Source: Flagellimonas maritima (GTDB lineage: Bacteria > Bacteroidota > Bacteroidia > Flavobacteriales > Flavobacteriaceae). Taken from it: a stretch of 64,000 nucleotides of DNA. Location of the stretch: contig NZ_CP030104.1 of the NCBI RefSeq assembly GCF_003269425.1, positions 1,235,501 through 1,299,500 on the forward strand. The letters are read 5' to 3'. Shown piece after piece: positions 8,723-18,122 of the stretch; the stretch's first letter is position 1, and every line of letters starts with the position of its first letter. A program made the translations under genes and the position numbers. The notes beneath the pieces were generated by a model. The model had not been told where the DNA came from. It saw only the letters and a list, made by a program, of their open reading frames with translations, and did not search any database.

Positions 8723-10057
8723 CTATCTATTGAATGTGAGTCTTTTTGCGTTCTTTTCATTGGAAAAATTCCCGTTCTCGTATGCTAGATGACCATTGAT
8801 AAAAGTACGTACCACTTTGGAGTCAAAAGTTGTGCCTTCAAACGGTGACCAACCACATTTGTACAAAACATTGGACTTTTCAACATGTTCGTTGGAATTT
8901 CTGTTCACCTGTACCAAATCGGCATAATACCCTTCTTTAACAAAACCACGCCTATCAATATCAAACAGCTTTGCTGGATTATGGCACATTTTTTCCACAA
9001 TCTTGGTTAAATCAATTTTGCCTTCCTTTTCTTTTTGCAACATTGCCTGTAAAGCATGTTGCACAAGTGGCCCCCCAGAAGGGGCCTTAGTGTATGGATT
9101 GTTTTTTTCTTCAAGGGTGTGGGGGGCATGGTCCGTGGCCACAACATCAATTCTGTCATCCAAGAGTGCTTCCCAAAGCTTTTCCCTATCACTTTTGGTC
9201 TTTACGGCGGGGTTCCATTTGATCAATGTTCCTTTTTCGGCATAATCCTCATCTGAAAACCAAAGATGGTGAATACAGACCTCTGAGGTGATTTTCTTTT
9301 CTTCGAGAGGGATTTTATTTGTAAAAAGGGCCGTCTCAATTCCAGTGGAAAGATGAAAAACGTGTAATCTAGCCCCAGTTTTTTTAGCTAGGGAAATGGC
9401 TTTTGAAGAAGATAAGTAACAGGCTTCCTCACTTCTGATTAACGGGTGTGATTTTATGGGGATATTGTCGCCGTATTTTTTCCGGTATTTTTCCATATTT
9501 GCACGAATCGTACCCTCATCTTCGCAATGTGCAGAGATAACCATTTCAGTATTCCTAAAAATCTTTTCCAGAACCTCCTCGTCGTCCACCAACATATTGC
9601 CGGTTGAAGATCCCAAGAAAAGTTTTACGCCCGAACATGCATTTTTATCGAGTCGTTTTAATTCTTCCAAATTATCATTGGTGCCACCAAAGAGAAAAGA
9701 ATAATTGGCAAAAGAACTTTTTGCACCCATTGCAAATTTTTCCTCTAACTTTTCAATTGTAGTAGTCTGGGGATTTGTGTTCGGCTGCTCCATGTAAGTG
9801 GTAATCCCACCTGCAATGGCCGCTTTGCTTTCCGTAGCTATGTCCCCCTTGTGGGTAAGGCCCGGTTCCCTAAAATGAACTTGGTCATCGATAACCCCCG
9901 GCAATACATAATCTCCATTCATATCAATGATTTCAGCGGTATCATCTGATATATCGGTATCAATACGAGTTATTAAATCCCCTTCCAATAGTATATCGGT
10001 TTCAAAGATTTGATTCTCATTGACAACTTTGGTGTTCTTCAACAGGATTTTCAACAT
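8723..10057 (-). CDS. pyrC: Dihydroorotase (class I)
   Basis: A 444-residue amidohydrolase that closes carbamoyl-aspartate to dihydroorotate in pyrimidine synthesis. Diagnostic blocks are present: DDQVHFREPGLTHKGDI around residues 57-73, SAHCEDE, LHVFHLSTG, and the catalytic VATDHAPH near residue 305. The first metal-ligand motif, normally His-x-His, reads Gln59-Val-His61; I recall this variant in Bacteroidota homologues, but it has not been checked. The gene is one base from the DPM1-like gene upstream and 3 bp from DUF4296. Confidence 0.92.
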   Translation of the reverse strand: MLKILLKNTKVVNENQIFETDILLEGDLITRIDTDISDDTAEIIDMNGDYVLPGVIDDQVHFREPGLTHKGDIATESKAAIAGGITTYMEQPNTNPQTTTIEKLEEKFAMGAKSSFANYSFLFGGTNDNLEELKRLDKNACSGVKLFLGSSTGNMLVDDEEVLEKIFRNTEMVISAHCEDEGTIRANMEKYRKKYGDNIPIKSHPLIRSEEACYLSSSKAISLAKKTGARLHVFHLSTGIETALFTNKIPLEEKKITSEVCIHHLWFSDEDYAEKGTLIKWNPAVKTKSDREKLWEALLDDRIDVVATDHAPHTLEEKNNPYTKAPSGGPLVQHALQAMLQKEKEGKIDLTKIVEKMCHNPAKLFDIDRRGFVKEGYYADLVQVNRNSNEHVEKSNVLYKCGWSPFEGTTFDSKVVRTFINGHLAYENGNFSNEKNAKRLTFNR

Positions 10058-10058
10058 T

Positions 10059-10787
10059 TTAAAAATTCTTTTTATAAAATATACTTCTAAACTTCATGGC
10101 AAAAACTCCAAAAATAGCTTCTCTGATTATTGCGGAATTCATCTTTGATTTCCCATTGACCCTATCCGTAAAAATAATGGAGACTTCCTCAATTTTATAT
10201 CCTTTTAAATAGGCTCTATATTTCATTTCAATTTGGAATGCGTACCCTATGAATCGTACCGCATCCAGGTTTATATTTTGAAGCACTTCTTTTTTGTAAC
10301 AAACAAAACCTGCCGTGGGATCGTGAACGCGCATTCCCGTAATAATCTTCACATAAAACGAAGCACCATAGGAAAGTAGAATTCTGAAAAGTGGCCAGTT
10401 TACCACATTTACACCTTTTTTGTACCTAGAACCGACCGCAACATCCGCACCATTTAAACATGCCCTATGTAATCTTGATAAATCTGCGGGGCGATGGGAG
10501 AAATCGGCATCCATTTCAAAAATATAGTCATAATCTCTTTGGAGCGCCCATTTAAATCCATGTATATATGCAGTTCCCAGACCGGACTTCTCTTTACGGA
10601 CCTCCAAAAAAAGAAATTCATGGAATTCCTTTTGCAACCTTCTCACATTTTCGGCAGTTCCATCAGGAGAATTGTCATCTACGACTAAAACGTGAAAGTC
10701 CTTTTTTAAATCGAAAACGGTTCTTATGATGGCCTCAATGTTTTCAATTTCGTTGAAAGTGGGTATTATTACTAAACCGTCTGCCAT
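10059..10787 (-). CDS. Polyprenol monophosphomannose synthase-like glycosyltransferase (GT2)
   Basis: A 242-residue family 2 glycosyltransferase without membrane segments. It opens with the strand VIIPTFNEIENIE, has the VVDDNSPDGT motif near residue 36, and the metal-binding Asp-x-Asp in EMDADFSHRP near residue 92, all as in dolichol-/polyprenol-phosphate mannose synthases (DPM1 type). It transfers a hexose from a nucleotide sugar to polyprenyl phosphate at the inner membrane. A PMT/ArnT-like membrane glycosyltransferase is encoded divergently next door and could use the lipid-linked sugar. Confidence 0.88.
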   Translation of the reverse strand: MADGLVIIPTFNEIENIEAIIRTVFDLKKDFHVLVVDDNSPDGTAENVRRLQKEFHEFLFLEVRKEKSGLGTAYIHGFKWALQRDYDYIFEMDADFSHRPADLSRLHRACLNGADVAVGSRYKKGVNVVNWPLFRILLSYGASFYVKIITGMRVHDPTAGFVCYKKEVLQNINLDAVRFIGYAFQIEMKYRAYLKGYKIEEVSIIFTDRVNGKSKMNSAIIREAIFGVFAMKFRSIFYKKNF

Positions 10788-10805
10788 TTAAACAAGATTA
10801 GAGCG

Positions 10806-10813
10806 CAAAAATA
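10806..10813 (-). promoter_or_regulatory. Promoter of the DPM1-like/pyrC/DUF4296 operon
   Basis: The minus strand reads TATTTTTG, matching TANNTTTG, 19 bp before the glycosyltransferase ATG. A -33 element is not clear. Confidence 0.4.
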
Positions 10814-10879
10814 CGGTTTTATCACTAGTGGCTAAAAGTTACCATAACTATTACTATGCATTGTATTTGTCAATATTTG

Positions 10880-10887
10880 TAACTTTG
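10880..10887 (+). promoter_or_regulatory. Promoter of the ArnT-like/DUF4271/hemD operon
   Basis: TAACTTTG matches TANNTTTG; a TTG lies at 10861-10863, 16 bp upstream. The ATG follows at 10908. Confidence 0.55.
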
Positions 10888-10907
10888 ATACATCTAAAAA
10901 CCATTTG

Positions 10908-12566
10908 ATGACTCAAAAGTTTCCCAGGCTTTTCCTTATACTTCTGGCTTTTCTTTTTGTTCTCAATCTTGTACAGAGTCATTTTACAGAACTAATTTAC
11001 GATGAGGCCTATTATTGGTACTACTCGCAAAAGTTGGATTGGGGCTATTTTGATCATCCGCCCATGGTTGCTTTTTTAATTAAGTTGAGCAGTTTCTTTT
11101 TTAATGGTGAATTGGGAGTCCGTTTTATGAGCTGTATTCTTTCTGCTGGAACTTATGCCCTATTGTGGGAGCTCATTGATAATCATAAGAAGAAAGATTA
11201 CATAGTACATTTTTTCCTTTTGGTTTTTTCAATGACCTTGATGAACGCCTATGGATTTTTAACCCTTCCGGACACTCCGCTTTTATTTTTTACTGCGCTT
11301 TTTTTATTACTCTACAAACGTTTTCTGGACAATCCCACTATTTTGGTTTCCATAGGTCTGGGCATTGTTATGGCAGCTTTGATGTATAGTAAGTATCATG
11401 CAGTTTTGGTGATTTTATTTGTTTTCCTTTCCAATATTAAACTTATAAAGAGCTGGCAAGCCTGGCTAGCTGTTTTTGTGGCATTGGCGTGTTTTACACC
11501 GCATTTTGTATGGCTTTACAATAATGACTTTGTCTCCATTAAATACCATCTCTATGAACGTCCAAACCAAGCTTACTCATTTACAAAGTTTACCTTGGGA
11601 TATTTTGTAAATCTTATTGCTATTTTTGGACTGCTTTTTTATTGGGTATATTATGCCCTAATCAAGACAAGACCATCTGATAAATTTAATAGAGCCCTGC
11701 TTTATTTGACCTACGGGGTCCTCTTGTTTTTCTTTATCTCTAGTTTTAACAGAAGGGTACAGACACAATGGATAATTATTATTTCCATACCCATGGCGGT
11801 AATTGCATTTAACCATTTACTCATCAATCCCAAAAGCAGAAAATGGATGTTCAGAATGGGAATTGCCAGTTTGGTATTGCTGCTATATGCTAGGGTTTGG
11901 ATGGTCCATAAACCTTTATTGCCCATTCTTTTTGAAACCCATGGCAACAAGGTTTGGGTAAACGATTTGCATAGCAAGTCCAAAAATGCACCCATAGTAT
12001 TTGAAAATTCTTACCGCCGCGCACCCATGTACGAATTTTATTCCGGTGATCCTGCATTCTCGTTGAACAACTATATGTATAGAAAAAATCAATATTCCAT
12101 TGACGGTTCAGAAGAAAGGGTAAGAAATAAAAAAATACTTTACGTGACAAAATATGCCAATAATGGAGATATTACATATGCGCACCCGGACAGTACGGTT
12201 TTTTACGGAACTTTTATAGATGATTTTCAATCCTATCGTGACCTCAAAGCCTTTGTGGAAAAAAAGGAAAAGGAAAATCAATATTTATTGAAGGTATATA
12301 ATCCATACGATTTTGATATTCCTTTGGATGAGCTCAAATTCAGTGTGGCATTTTCCAATGCATATAAACAAGTAAAAAAATTATTGCCAATAGCACCCAA
12401 AAAAAATTCGGAAACAATACGTCTGCTTAAATCCAAGGATACTTTAAATCTTCATTTTGAATTACCATTTCCCAAAATGGAAAATGCTGTATATTTTAGA
12501 GTGGTAATTTCTGAAAACAATTTGTTGCCCGGACTTAATGGAACACCTGTCAAAATAGAAGAATGA
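10908..12566 (+). CDS. ArnT/PMT-type membrane glycosyltransferase
   Basis: A 552-residue integral membrane protein starting at the ATG at 10908. The first periplasmic loop holds Tyr-Asp-Glu-Ala-Tyr-Tyr-Trp and WGYFDHPPM, the catalytic acidic and substrate-binding motifs of the PMT/ArnT glycosyltransferase superfamily. About ten hydrophobic segments fill residues 5-335, and a soluble C-terminal domain follows. These enzymes move a sugar from a polyprenyl-phosphate donor to lipid A or protein on the periplasmic face. A polyprenol-phosphate sugar synthase gene lies divergently upstream. The stop overlaps the next start (ATGA). Confidence 0.85.
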   Translation: MTQKFPRLFLILLAFLFVLNLVQSHFTELIYDEAYYWYYSQKLDWGYFDHPPMVAFLIKLSSFFFNGELGVRFMSCILSAGTYALLWELIDNHKKKDYIVHFFLLVFSMTLMNAYGFLTLPDTPLLFFTALFLLLYKRFLDNPTILVSIGLGIVMAALMYSKYHAVLVILFVFLSNIKLIKSWQAWLAVFVALACFTPHFVWLYNNDFVSIKYHLYERPNQAYSFTKFTLGYFVNLIAIFGLLFYWVYYALIKTRPSDKFNRALLYLTYGVLLFFFISSFNRRVQTQWIIIISIPMAVIAFNHLLINPKSRKWMFRMGIASLVLLLYARVWMVHKPLLPILFETHGNKVWVNDLHSKSKNAPIVFENSYRRAPMYEFYSGDPAFSLNNYMYRKNQYSIDGSEERVRNKKILYVTKYANNGDITYAHPDSTVFYGTFIDDFQSYRDLKAFVEKKEKENQYLLKVYNPYDFDIPLDELKFSVAFSNAYKQVKKLLPIAPKKNSETIRLLKSKDTLNLHFELPFPKMENAVYFRVVISENNLLPGLNGTPVKIEE

Positions 12567-13216
12567 ACCCCATATATAAAACTGTTGAAACTTTAGATTG
12601 GATCACCATCACCCTTTTTTTAAGTCTAGTATTCTTGGCATTTGGAAAATATCTTTTTCAAAACAAATTTTTGAGCTTCATCATTTTACCTTTCAACAAT
12701 AGATATATTGTGATGCACAACAAAAAAGGACGTCTTTTAAATTGGTTTCATATGCTGATGACCCTATTTCAACTGATAAACTTTTCAATATTTATTTTTT
12801 TGCTTTATAAAACTTTCTTCACACTGCAAGAAAACAATTTTCATACTTTTTTTATTATTATGGGGGTTCTGATACTATTTCAGCTTTCCAAAATGCTTTT
12901 GCAATTTGCAAAAGGATTTGTTTTTGATACCCAAGGGTTGATTTCTGAACTATTATTTAATAAAACCACCTATCTCAACCATAGCAGTTTGGTAATGTTT
13001 GTATGTAATGTGCTATTGGTTTATGTGACAAAAGACTCAAAAATGATCATTTCCATTGCTTTAACTCTAATTCTTTCAATTAATTTCATTGGGTTGGCAA
13101 GACTCTTAAAGAACTATCAAAATGTAATCTTAGCCAATTTTTTCTATTTTATTTTGTACCTTTGCACACTCGAAATTGCACCCCTAGTAATAGTTGGAAG
13201 CTATCTAAAAGATTGA
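12563..13216 (+). CDS. DUF4271 membrane protein
   Basis: A 217-residue protein with about six hydrophobic segments, matching the Bacteroidota DUF4271 family (opening Asp-Trp region, then FGKYLFQNKF and a conserved NKKGRLLN-type loop). Its ATG overlaps the stop of the ArnT-like gene by 4 bp and it ends 6 bp before hemD, so the three are one transcription unit. The family function is unknown; the neighbourhood of uroporphyrinogen-III synthase is, from memory, commonly seen in flavobacteria. Confidence 0.8.
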   Translation: MNPIYKTVETLDWITITLFLSLVFLAFGKYLFQNKFLSFIILPFNNRYIVMHNKKGRLLNWFHMLMTLFQLINFSIFIFLLYKTFFTLQENNFHTFFIIMGVLILFQLSKMLLQFAKGFVFDTQGLISELLFNKTTYLNHSSLVMFVCNVLLVYVTKDSKMIISIALTLILSINFIGLARLLKNYQNVILANFFYFILYLCTLEIAPLVIVGSYLKD

Positions 13217-13222
13217 AAGCTT

Positions 13223-13966
13223 ATGAAAGTAAAAACAATTTTGGTTTCCCAGCCAGAACCCAAAATCGAAAATTCTCCCTATTCACGATTAATTGAAAAA
13301 GAAAAAGTAAAGGTGGATTTTAGACCTTTTATCCACGTTGAGGGAGTAGAGGCGAAAAGTGTAAGGCAACAAAAAATTGATTTGAACAATTTTACTGCCA
13401 TAATCCTTACCAGCAGAAATTCGGTAGATCATTTTTTTAGAATTGCCGAAGAAATGCGTTTTAAGGTTCCTGACACAATGAAATATTTTTGCCAGTCCGA
13501 AGCTGTAGCTTACTATCTGCAGAAATATGTCGTTTACAGAAAACGAAAAATCTATGTGGGTAAAAGAGCTTTTAATGAGCTGGTTCCGCTCATCAAAAAA
13601 TATAAGGATGAAAAATTCCTCTTGCCCTCTTCTGACACGCTCAAGTCCATTGTTCCACAATCACTCAACGAACTAAACATAGACTGGAAACGTGGGATTT
13701 TTTACAAGACTGTCATTAGTGACTTATCGGATTTAAGAAAAGTAACTTATGATGTTTTAGTATTCTTCAGTCCTTCTGGGATTGAATCTTTGTTGAAAAA
13801 TTTTCCCGATTTTGAGCAAAACGGTACCCGTATTGCAGTTTTTGGCAACAGTACAGTTGATGCTGCTACGGACGCAGGTCTTAGAATCGATATAAAAGCA
13901 CCAACGCCAGAGACTCCATCAATGACAATGGCATTGCAGAAATATATAACCAGTGTAAATAAATAA
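13223..13966 (+). CDS. hemD: Uroporphyrinogen-III synthase
   Basis: A 247-residue cytoplasmic protein of the HemD fold. It closes hydroxymethylbilane to uroporphyrinogen III in haem and sirohaem synthesis. The typical low-conservation blocks are visible: an opening LVSQPEPK-like strand, the central AIILTSRNSVDHFF segment, and the C-terminal VFFSPSGIESLLKNFP followed by IAVFGNSTVDAATDAGL. Its position after DUF4271 supports the call. A strong terminator hairpin follows the stop. Confidence 0.88.
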   Translation: MKVKTILVSQPEPKIENSPYSRLIEKEKVKVDFRPFIHVEGVEAKSVRQQKIDLNNFTAIILTSRNSVDHFFRIAEEMRFKVPDTMKYFCQSEAVAYYLQKYVVYRKRKIYVGKRAFNELVPLIKKYKDEKFLLPSSDTLKSIVPQSLNELNIDWKRGIFYKTVISDLSDLRKVTYDVLVFFSPSGIESLLKNFPDFEQNGTRIAVFGNSTVDAATDAGLRIDIKAPTPETPSMTMALQKYITSVNK

Positions 13967-13981
13967 CTGGTAGATTATATA

Positions 13982-14022
13982 AAACAGAGAGGGCCCGGTC
14001 AATGACCGGGCCCTCTCTGTTT
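13982..14022. terminator. Long bidirectional terminator between hemD and pckA
   Basis: A 19-bp perfect stem (13982-14000 with 14004-14022) with core GAGAGGGCCCGGTC and a 3-nt loop. It is flanked by A-runs and T-runs so it can act on both strands. The right arm includes the first bases of the pckA stop codon (TAA, plus 14021-14023). Confidence 0.92.
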
Positions 14023-15637
14023 AAAACGCATACCGTTGCGGACCTCCACGCCTTATTTCCTCACTGGCGTAGGATTCAAATTTTTTGAAATTTTCCCTAA
14101 AAGCATTGGTAAGCTTGAATGCAGTTTTGTAATATGCTTCATCATTGTTCCATGTAGTTCTGGGACTTAACACGGTAGTTGGTACTCCTGGACACTCCCT
14201 GGGCTGGGCAACTCCAAACACGGAGTGGATATGATAGTTGTCGTAGCTATAGAGCCCAAGCGCCCCACTTAATGCCGCACTTATCATGGCCCTTGTATAT
14301 TTTAATTTCATCCTTGTCCCCACACCGTAAGGACCACCTGTCCAACCCGTATTGATTAGCCAAACATCAACCCCGGATTCTTGCATCTTTTTGCTCAGCA
14401 TTTCAGCATACTTAGCCGGATGCAACGGCATAAATGGCGCTCCAAAACAAGCTGAAAAAGAGGGCTGCGGTTCAACAACGCCTGCCTCTGTACCCGCAAC
14501 TTTTGCCGTATACCCAGAAATGAAGTGGTATGCAGCTTGAGCTGGCGTTAATTTAGAAATTGGGGGCAAGACTCCAAAAGCATCGGCTGTTAAAAAGAAA
14601 ATATTCTTTACGTTTTTGCCTATGGATGGTTGCTGAATGTTATCAATATGATAGATTGGGTAACTGACCCTGGTATTTTGCGTTATTGAAGTATCCGAGA
14701 AATCTACGACTCCATTCTTGTCCATGATAACATTTTCCAAAATAGCGCCTTGTTTGATGGCTCCATAAATCTCGGGCTCATTTTCTTGGGAGAGGTCAAT
14801 GACTTTTGCATAACACCCTCCCTCAAAATTAAATACAGTATTCCCTGCGGTCCATCCATGTTCGTCATCCCCTATCAGTTTTCGGTCAGGGTCCGTGGAA
14901 AGCGTTGTCTTTCCAGTTCCTGAAAGGCCAAAAAAGAGTGCCGTATCACCAGCTTCACCCACGTTTGCTGAGCAGTGCATTGGAAGGGTATTCTTATTGA
15001 CAGGTAAAATAAAATTTAGAGCAGAGAAGATACCTTTTTTGATTTCGCCCGTGTATCCCGTGCCCCCTATCAATGCAATTTTTCTGGAAAAATTTAGAAT
15101 TGCAAAGTTATGCTGTCTTGTGCCATCAACTTCCGCATCTGCCATAAAACCTGGGGCGTTGATAACGGTCCATTCAGGGTCAAAATTCTTCAGTTCTTCC
15201 TCTGTTGGTCTCAAGAACATATTGTAGGCAAACATATTTGACCACGGATATTCATTGATTACCCTAATATTAAGTTTGTAATCCTCATCCGCACAAGCAT
15301 AACAATCCCGTACAAAAAGTTCTTTTTCGTTCAAGTAAGCAATTACTTTGTCATAAAGTTGATCAAATCTGTCATTTTCAAAAGGTATGTTAATTTTCCC
15401 CCACCAAACTTTATCTGTCGTAATATTATCCTTAACAATGAATCGGTCCATTGGAGACCTTCCTGTAAACTCACCGGTATTAACAGCCAAGGCACCGGAA
15501 GAAGCTTCTTTGCCCATATCTTTTTCAATGGTTAGCTGATGGAGTTCCTTGGAGGATAATTGATAATGTATGTTCGTATGCTGTATTCCATACTGATTTA
15601 ACGAAATCGATTTCGTCACTGGGATATGAGCATCCAT
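14021..15637 (-). CDS. pckA: Phosphoenolpyruvate carboxykinase (ATP)
   Basis: A 538-residue ATP-type PEP carboxykinase interconverting oxaloacetate + ATP with PEP + CO2 + ADP. Key motifs: TGRSPMDRFIV near residue 58, the kinase-1a P-loop GLSGTGKTTLS near residue 240, the metal-binding kinase-2 segment DDEHGW, and the C-terminal YTRAMISAALSG. Length is typical. It is a single gene with its own promoter-like box upstream and shares a terminator hairpin with the convergent hemD operon. Confidence 0.97.
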   Translation of the reverse strand: MDAHIPVTKSISLNQYGIQHTNIHYQLSSKELHQLTIEKDMGKEASSGALAVNTGEFTGRSPMDRFIVKDNITTDKVWWGKINIPFENDRFDQLYDKVIAYLNEKELFVRDCYACADEDYKLNIRVINEYPWSNMFAYNMFLRPTEEELKNFDPEWTVINAPGFMADAEVDGTRQHNFAILNFSRKIALIGGTGYTGEIKKGIFSALNFILPVNKNTLPMHCSANVGEAGDTALFFGLSGTGKTTLSTDPDRKLIGDDEHGWTAGNTVFNFEGGCYAKVIDLSQENEPEIYGAIKQGAILENVIMDKNGVVDFSDTSITQNTRVSYPIYHIDNIQQPSIGKNVKNIFFLTADAFGVLPPISKLTPAQAAYHFISGYTAKVAGTEAGVVEPQPSFSACFGAPFMPLHPAKYAEMLSKKMQESGVDVWLINTGWTGGPYGVGTRMKLKYTRAMISAALSGALGLYSYDNYHIHSVFGVAQPRECPGVPTTVLSPRTTWNNDEAYYKTAFKLTNAFRENFKKFESYASEEIRRGGPQRYAF

Positions 15638-15660
15638 GCTTTTGTAGTTTTTAGTTGGTG

Positions 15661-15668
15661 CAAAGCTA
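15661..15668 (-). promoter_or_regulatory. Promoter of pckA
   Basis: The minus strand reads TAGCTTTG (TANNTTTG) 24 bp before the pckA ATG. No convincing -33 TTG is seen. Confidence 0.4.
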
Positions 15669-15702
15669 GAAAATTATAACTTTTCAGGACTATTTTGATA
15701 GT

Positions 15703-16095
15703 TTATTTGACCGATTTTCCGGTCAAAATATAATATCCCGCAAGAAACCAACCAAAAATTAGAAAAGTGCCGCCCACAGGAGTAACGAACGCTATTTGCT
15801 TAAAATCGAAGGTAGTTAAGCCATTCAGTGCGAGCAAATAGATTGAAAACGAAAATAGTAGCACCCCTAAAATTATGGTTATAAAAACCAGTTTCTTTTG
15901 CTTATTGCCCAAACCCTCCCAAGACCCTAAAAACAATAGAAAAAGTGCATGGTATATCTGGTAGCGGACCCCAGTTTCAAAACTGGCAACTGCATTGGCA
16001 TTGACTATTTTTTCTAAGCCGTGCGTACCGAAGGCACCTAAGATTATTCCCAAAATACCAAGCAAGATTCCACTGGTCAAAATTGTTTTGTTCAT
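15703..16095 (-). CDS. DUF423 small membrane protein
   Basis: A 130-residue protein with four hydrophobic segments. The N-terminal LGIILGAFGTHGLEK and the following FETGVRYQIYHALFLL are the hallmark blocks of the DUF423 (YgdD/TMEM256-like) family. The function of this widespread inner-membrane family is unknown. It is divergent from the saccharopine dehydrogenase-like gene with an 80-bp intergenic region. Confidence 0.9.
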   Translation of the reverse strand: MNKTILTSGILLGILGIILGAFGTHGLEKIVNANAVASFETGVRYQIYHALFLLFLGSWEGLGNKQKKLVFITIILGVLLFSFSIYLLALNGLTTFDFKQIAFVTPVGGTFLIFGWFLAGYYILTGKSVK

Positions 16096-16174
16096 AACTT
16101 TAAAAGCTTTAATATTTAAAAATATAACAATTTGATACTTTAGTATTCGTTTTAATCAAAAGTAAACAAAACCT

Positions 16175-17548
16175 ATGGCTCGCACTATTTTGGTACTTGG
16201 AGCAGGTAAGTCAACCTCTTATCTCTTGGATTATATTCTTAAAAAATCCAATGTGGAAAATCTTCAACTGGTTATCGGTGACCTTCATCCCGAACACATT
16301 TCCAAAGAGTTTTCATCTCACCCAAATTGTAATGTAATCTCGCTTGACATCTTTAATGATCAACAGCGAAAAAAAGTAATAGCAGCTTCCTCGCTGGTTA
16401 TTTCAATGTTACCCGCAAGGTTGCATATCAAAATAGCAGAAGATTGCATATATTTTAAAAAACATCTTGTTACCGCATCTTACGTAAGCAAAGAAATTGC
16501 TGCACTGGATGGGGATGCCAAGAAGCAAGGGCTAATCTTTTTAAATGAAGTAGGACTTGATCCAGGTATTGATCATATGAGTGCCATGGAGATAATCGAC
16601 CGTATAAGAAATAATGGTGGGAAAATGTTGCTTTTTGAATCTTTTACAGGAGGGTTGGTAGCACCTGAAAACGATTCCAATCTTTGGAACTATAAATTTA
16701 CCTGGAACCCGAGAAATGTTGTGGTCGCCGGTCAAGGTGGGGCTGCTAAATTTATTCAGGAGGGAACCTACAAGTATATTCCCTATCAAAAACTGTTTCG
16801 TAGGACCGAATTGGTAGATATAGCTGATTATGGAACTTTTGAGGTTTATCCAAATAGGGATTCTCTAAAATATAGGGATGCCTATGGGTTACAGAATGTT
16901 TTGACACTTTACCGTGGTACAATGCGCAGAGTGGGCTTTTCCAAAGCTTGGCAGATGTTCGTTCTACTAGGATTGACCGATGATAGCTATACGGTTGAAA
17001 ATTCAGAAGGGATGTCCTATCGTGAGTTTTTAAACCTTTTTTTACCTTATTCTCCAACTGATTCCGTTGAGCTCAAGCTCCGCCACTATCTTAAAATTGA
17101 TCAAGATGACATTCGCTGGGGAAAATTAATGGAGCTGAACCTTTTTGATGGCACTAAAAAAATACCTTTAAAGAATGCTACTCCAGCACAAATGTTGCAG
17201 TATATCCTAGAAGATAGTTGGATGTTGCAAGAGGACGAAAAAGATATGATCGTAATGTATCATAAATTTGGTTATGAAATAGACGGTCAAAAAAAACAAA
17301 TAGACGCCAATATGGTCGTATTGGGAGAAAATCGAACCTATACGGCTATGGCAAAGACCGTGGGACTGCCCGTAGCGATTGCAGCGCTTCAGATTCTGAA
17401 CAAAGAAATTACGAGTCCAGGGGTTCAGATTCCCATCAAGAAAGAAGTATACGAACCTATACTTTCTGAACTCAAGTCGTATGGCATCAAGTTTAAGGAA
17501 CACCAGGTCCCCTATTTGGGGTATAATCCAGACTCTATAGCAAATTAA
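16175..17548 (+). CDS. Saccharopine dehydrogenase family protein
   Basis: A 457-residue NAD(P)-binding oxidoreductase of the saccharopine dehydrogenase/reductase (Lys9-like) family. The Rossmann motif LVLGAGKSTSYLLDY opens the protein (residues 6-20). Other conserved blocks are SMLPARLH, LNEVGLDPGIDHMSA near residue 125, and ESFTGGLVAP. Such proteins act in lysine catabolism through saccharopine, though many bacterial members have other amino acid substrates. An Lrp/AsnC regulator follows 48 bp downstream, in keeping with amino acid metabolism. Confidence 0.85.
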   Translation: MARTILVLGAGKSTSYLLDYILKKSNVENLQLVIGDLHPEHISKEFSSHPNCNVISLDIFNDQQRKKVIAASSLVISMLPARLHIKIAEDCIYFKKHLVTASYVSKEIAALDGDAKKQGLIFLNEVGLDPGIDHMSAMEIIDRIRNNGGKMLLFESFTGGLVAPENDSNLWNYKFTWNPRNVVVAGQGGAAKFIQEGTYKYIPYQKLFRRTELVDIADYGTFEVYPNRDSLKYRDAYGLQNVLTLYRGTMRRVGFSKAWQMFVLLGLTDDSYTVENSEGMSYREFLNLFLPYSPTDSVELKLRHYLKIDQDDIRWGKLMELNLFDGTKKIPLKNATPAQMLQYILEDSWMLQEDEKDMIVMYHKFGYEIDGQKKQIDANMVVLGENRTYTAMAKTVGLPVAIAALQILNKEITSPGVQIPIKKEVYEPILSELKSYGIKFKEHQVPYLGYNPDSIAN

Positions 17549-17596
17549 CGTTTTCCAGTTTTTCGGTATCTTTAGCTTCAATCTTTAATCATTTTT

Positions 17597-18067
17597 GTGA
17601 AGAAGCCTAACAGTTCGGTAAAAATAGACGGTATTGATAAAAAAATATTACGTTTTTTGATGGAGGACGCCCGTAGGCCTATTTTGGAAATAGCCCGTAA
17701 CATCGGTATTTCTGGTGCGGCAATCCATCAACGCTTACGCAAATTGGAAAAATCTGGGCTATTCTCCGGTTCAAAATTTATCATCAACCCAAAAGTATTG
17801 GGATATACCACAATGGCATACATCGGGATTTTTTTGGACAAGGCCATGGCGAATCCGCAAGCCGTACAACAGCTTAAAAAGATTCCTGAAGTATTGGAAT
17901 GCCACTATACTACCGGCAATTGGTCCATTCTTATAAAAGTGCTTTGTAAGGACAACGAACATTTGATGGTTCTTTTAAACAAAAAAATACAGCAAATTGA
18001 AGGAGTTTCCAGAACAGAAACCTTTATTTCGTTGAATCAACAGATAGATAGACAGATTTCAATATAA
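17597..18067 (+). CDS. Lrp/AsnC family transcriptional regulator
   Basis: A 156-residue regulator starting at GTG (17597); the frame reads a lysine-rich start then the standard AsnC helix-turn-helix IDKKILRFLMEDARRPILEIARNIG-type region (split: winged helix residues 10-60, with SGAAIHQRLRKLE as recognition part). Residues 70-150 form the RAM ligand-binding domain. Lrp-type proteins sense amino acids. It lies between a saccharopine dehydrogenase-like gene and, about 0.85 kb further, alanine dehydrogenase; either could be a target. A terminator follows 3 bp after the stop. Confidence 0.9.
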   Translation: MKKPNSSVKIDGIDKKILRFLMEDARRPILEIARNIGISGAAIHQRLRKLEKSGLFSGSKFIINPKVLGYTTMAYIGIFLDKAMANPQAVQQLKKIPEVLECHYTTGNWSILIKVLCKDNEHLMVLLNKKIQQIEGVSRTETFISLNQQIDRQISI

Positions 18068-18070
18068 AAA

Positions 18071-18098
18071 TACCTGTTCGAATTACTCCGAACAGGTA
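18071..18098. terminator. Bidirectional terminator
   Basis: TACCTGTTCG (18071-18080) pairs with CGAACAGGTA (18089-18098). T-rich sequence follows on the plus strand and TATTTTTATATT follows on the minus strand, so it can end both the Lrp gene and the convergent peptidase gene. Confidence 0.85.
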
Positions 18099-18122
18099 TT
18101 GTGTTTTGTTTTATAAAGAAAT

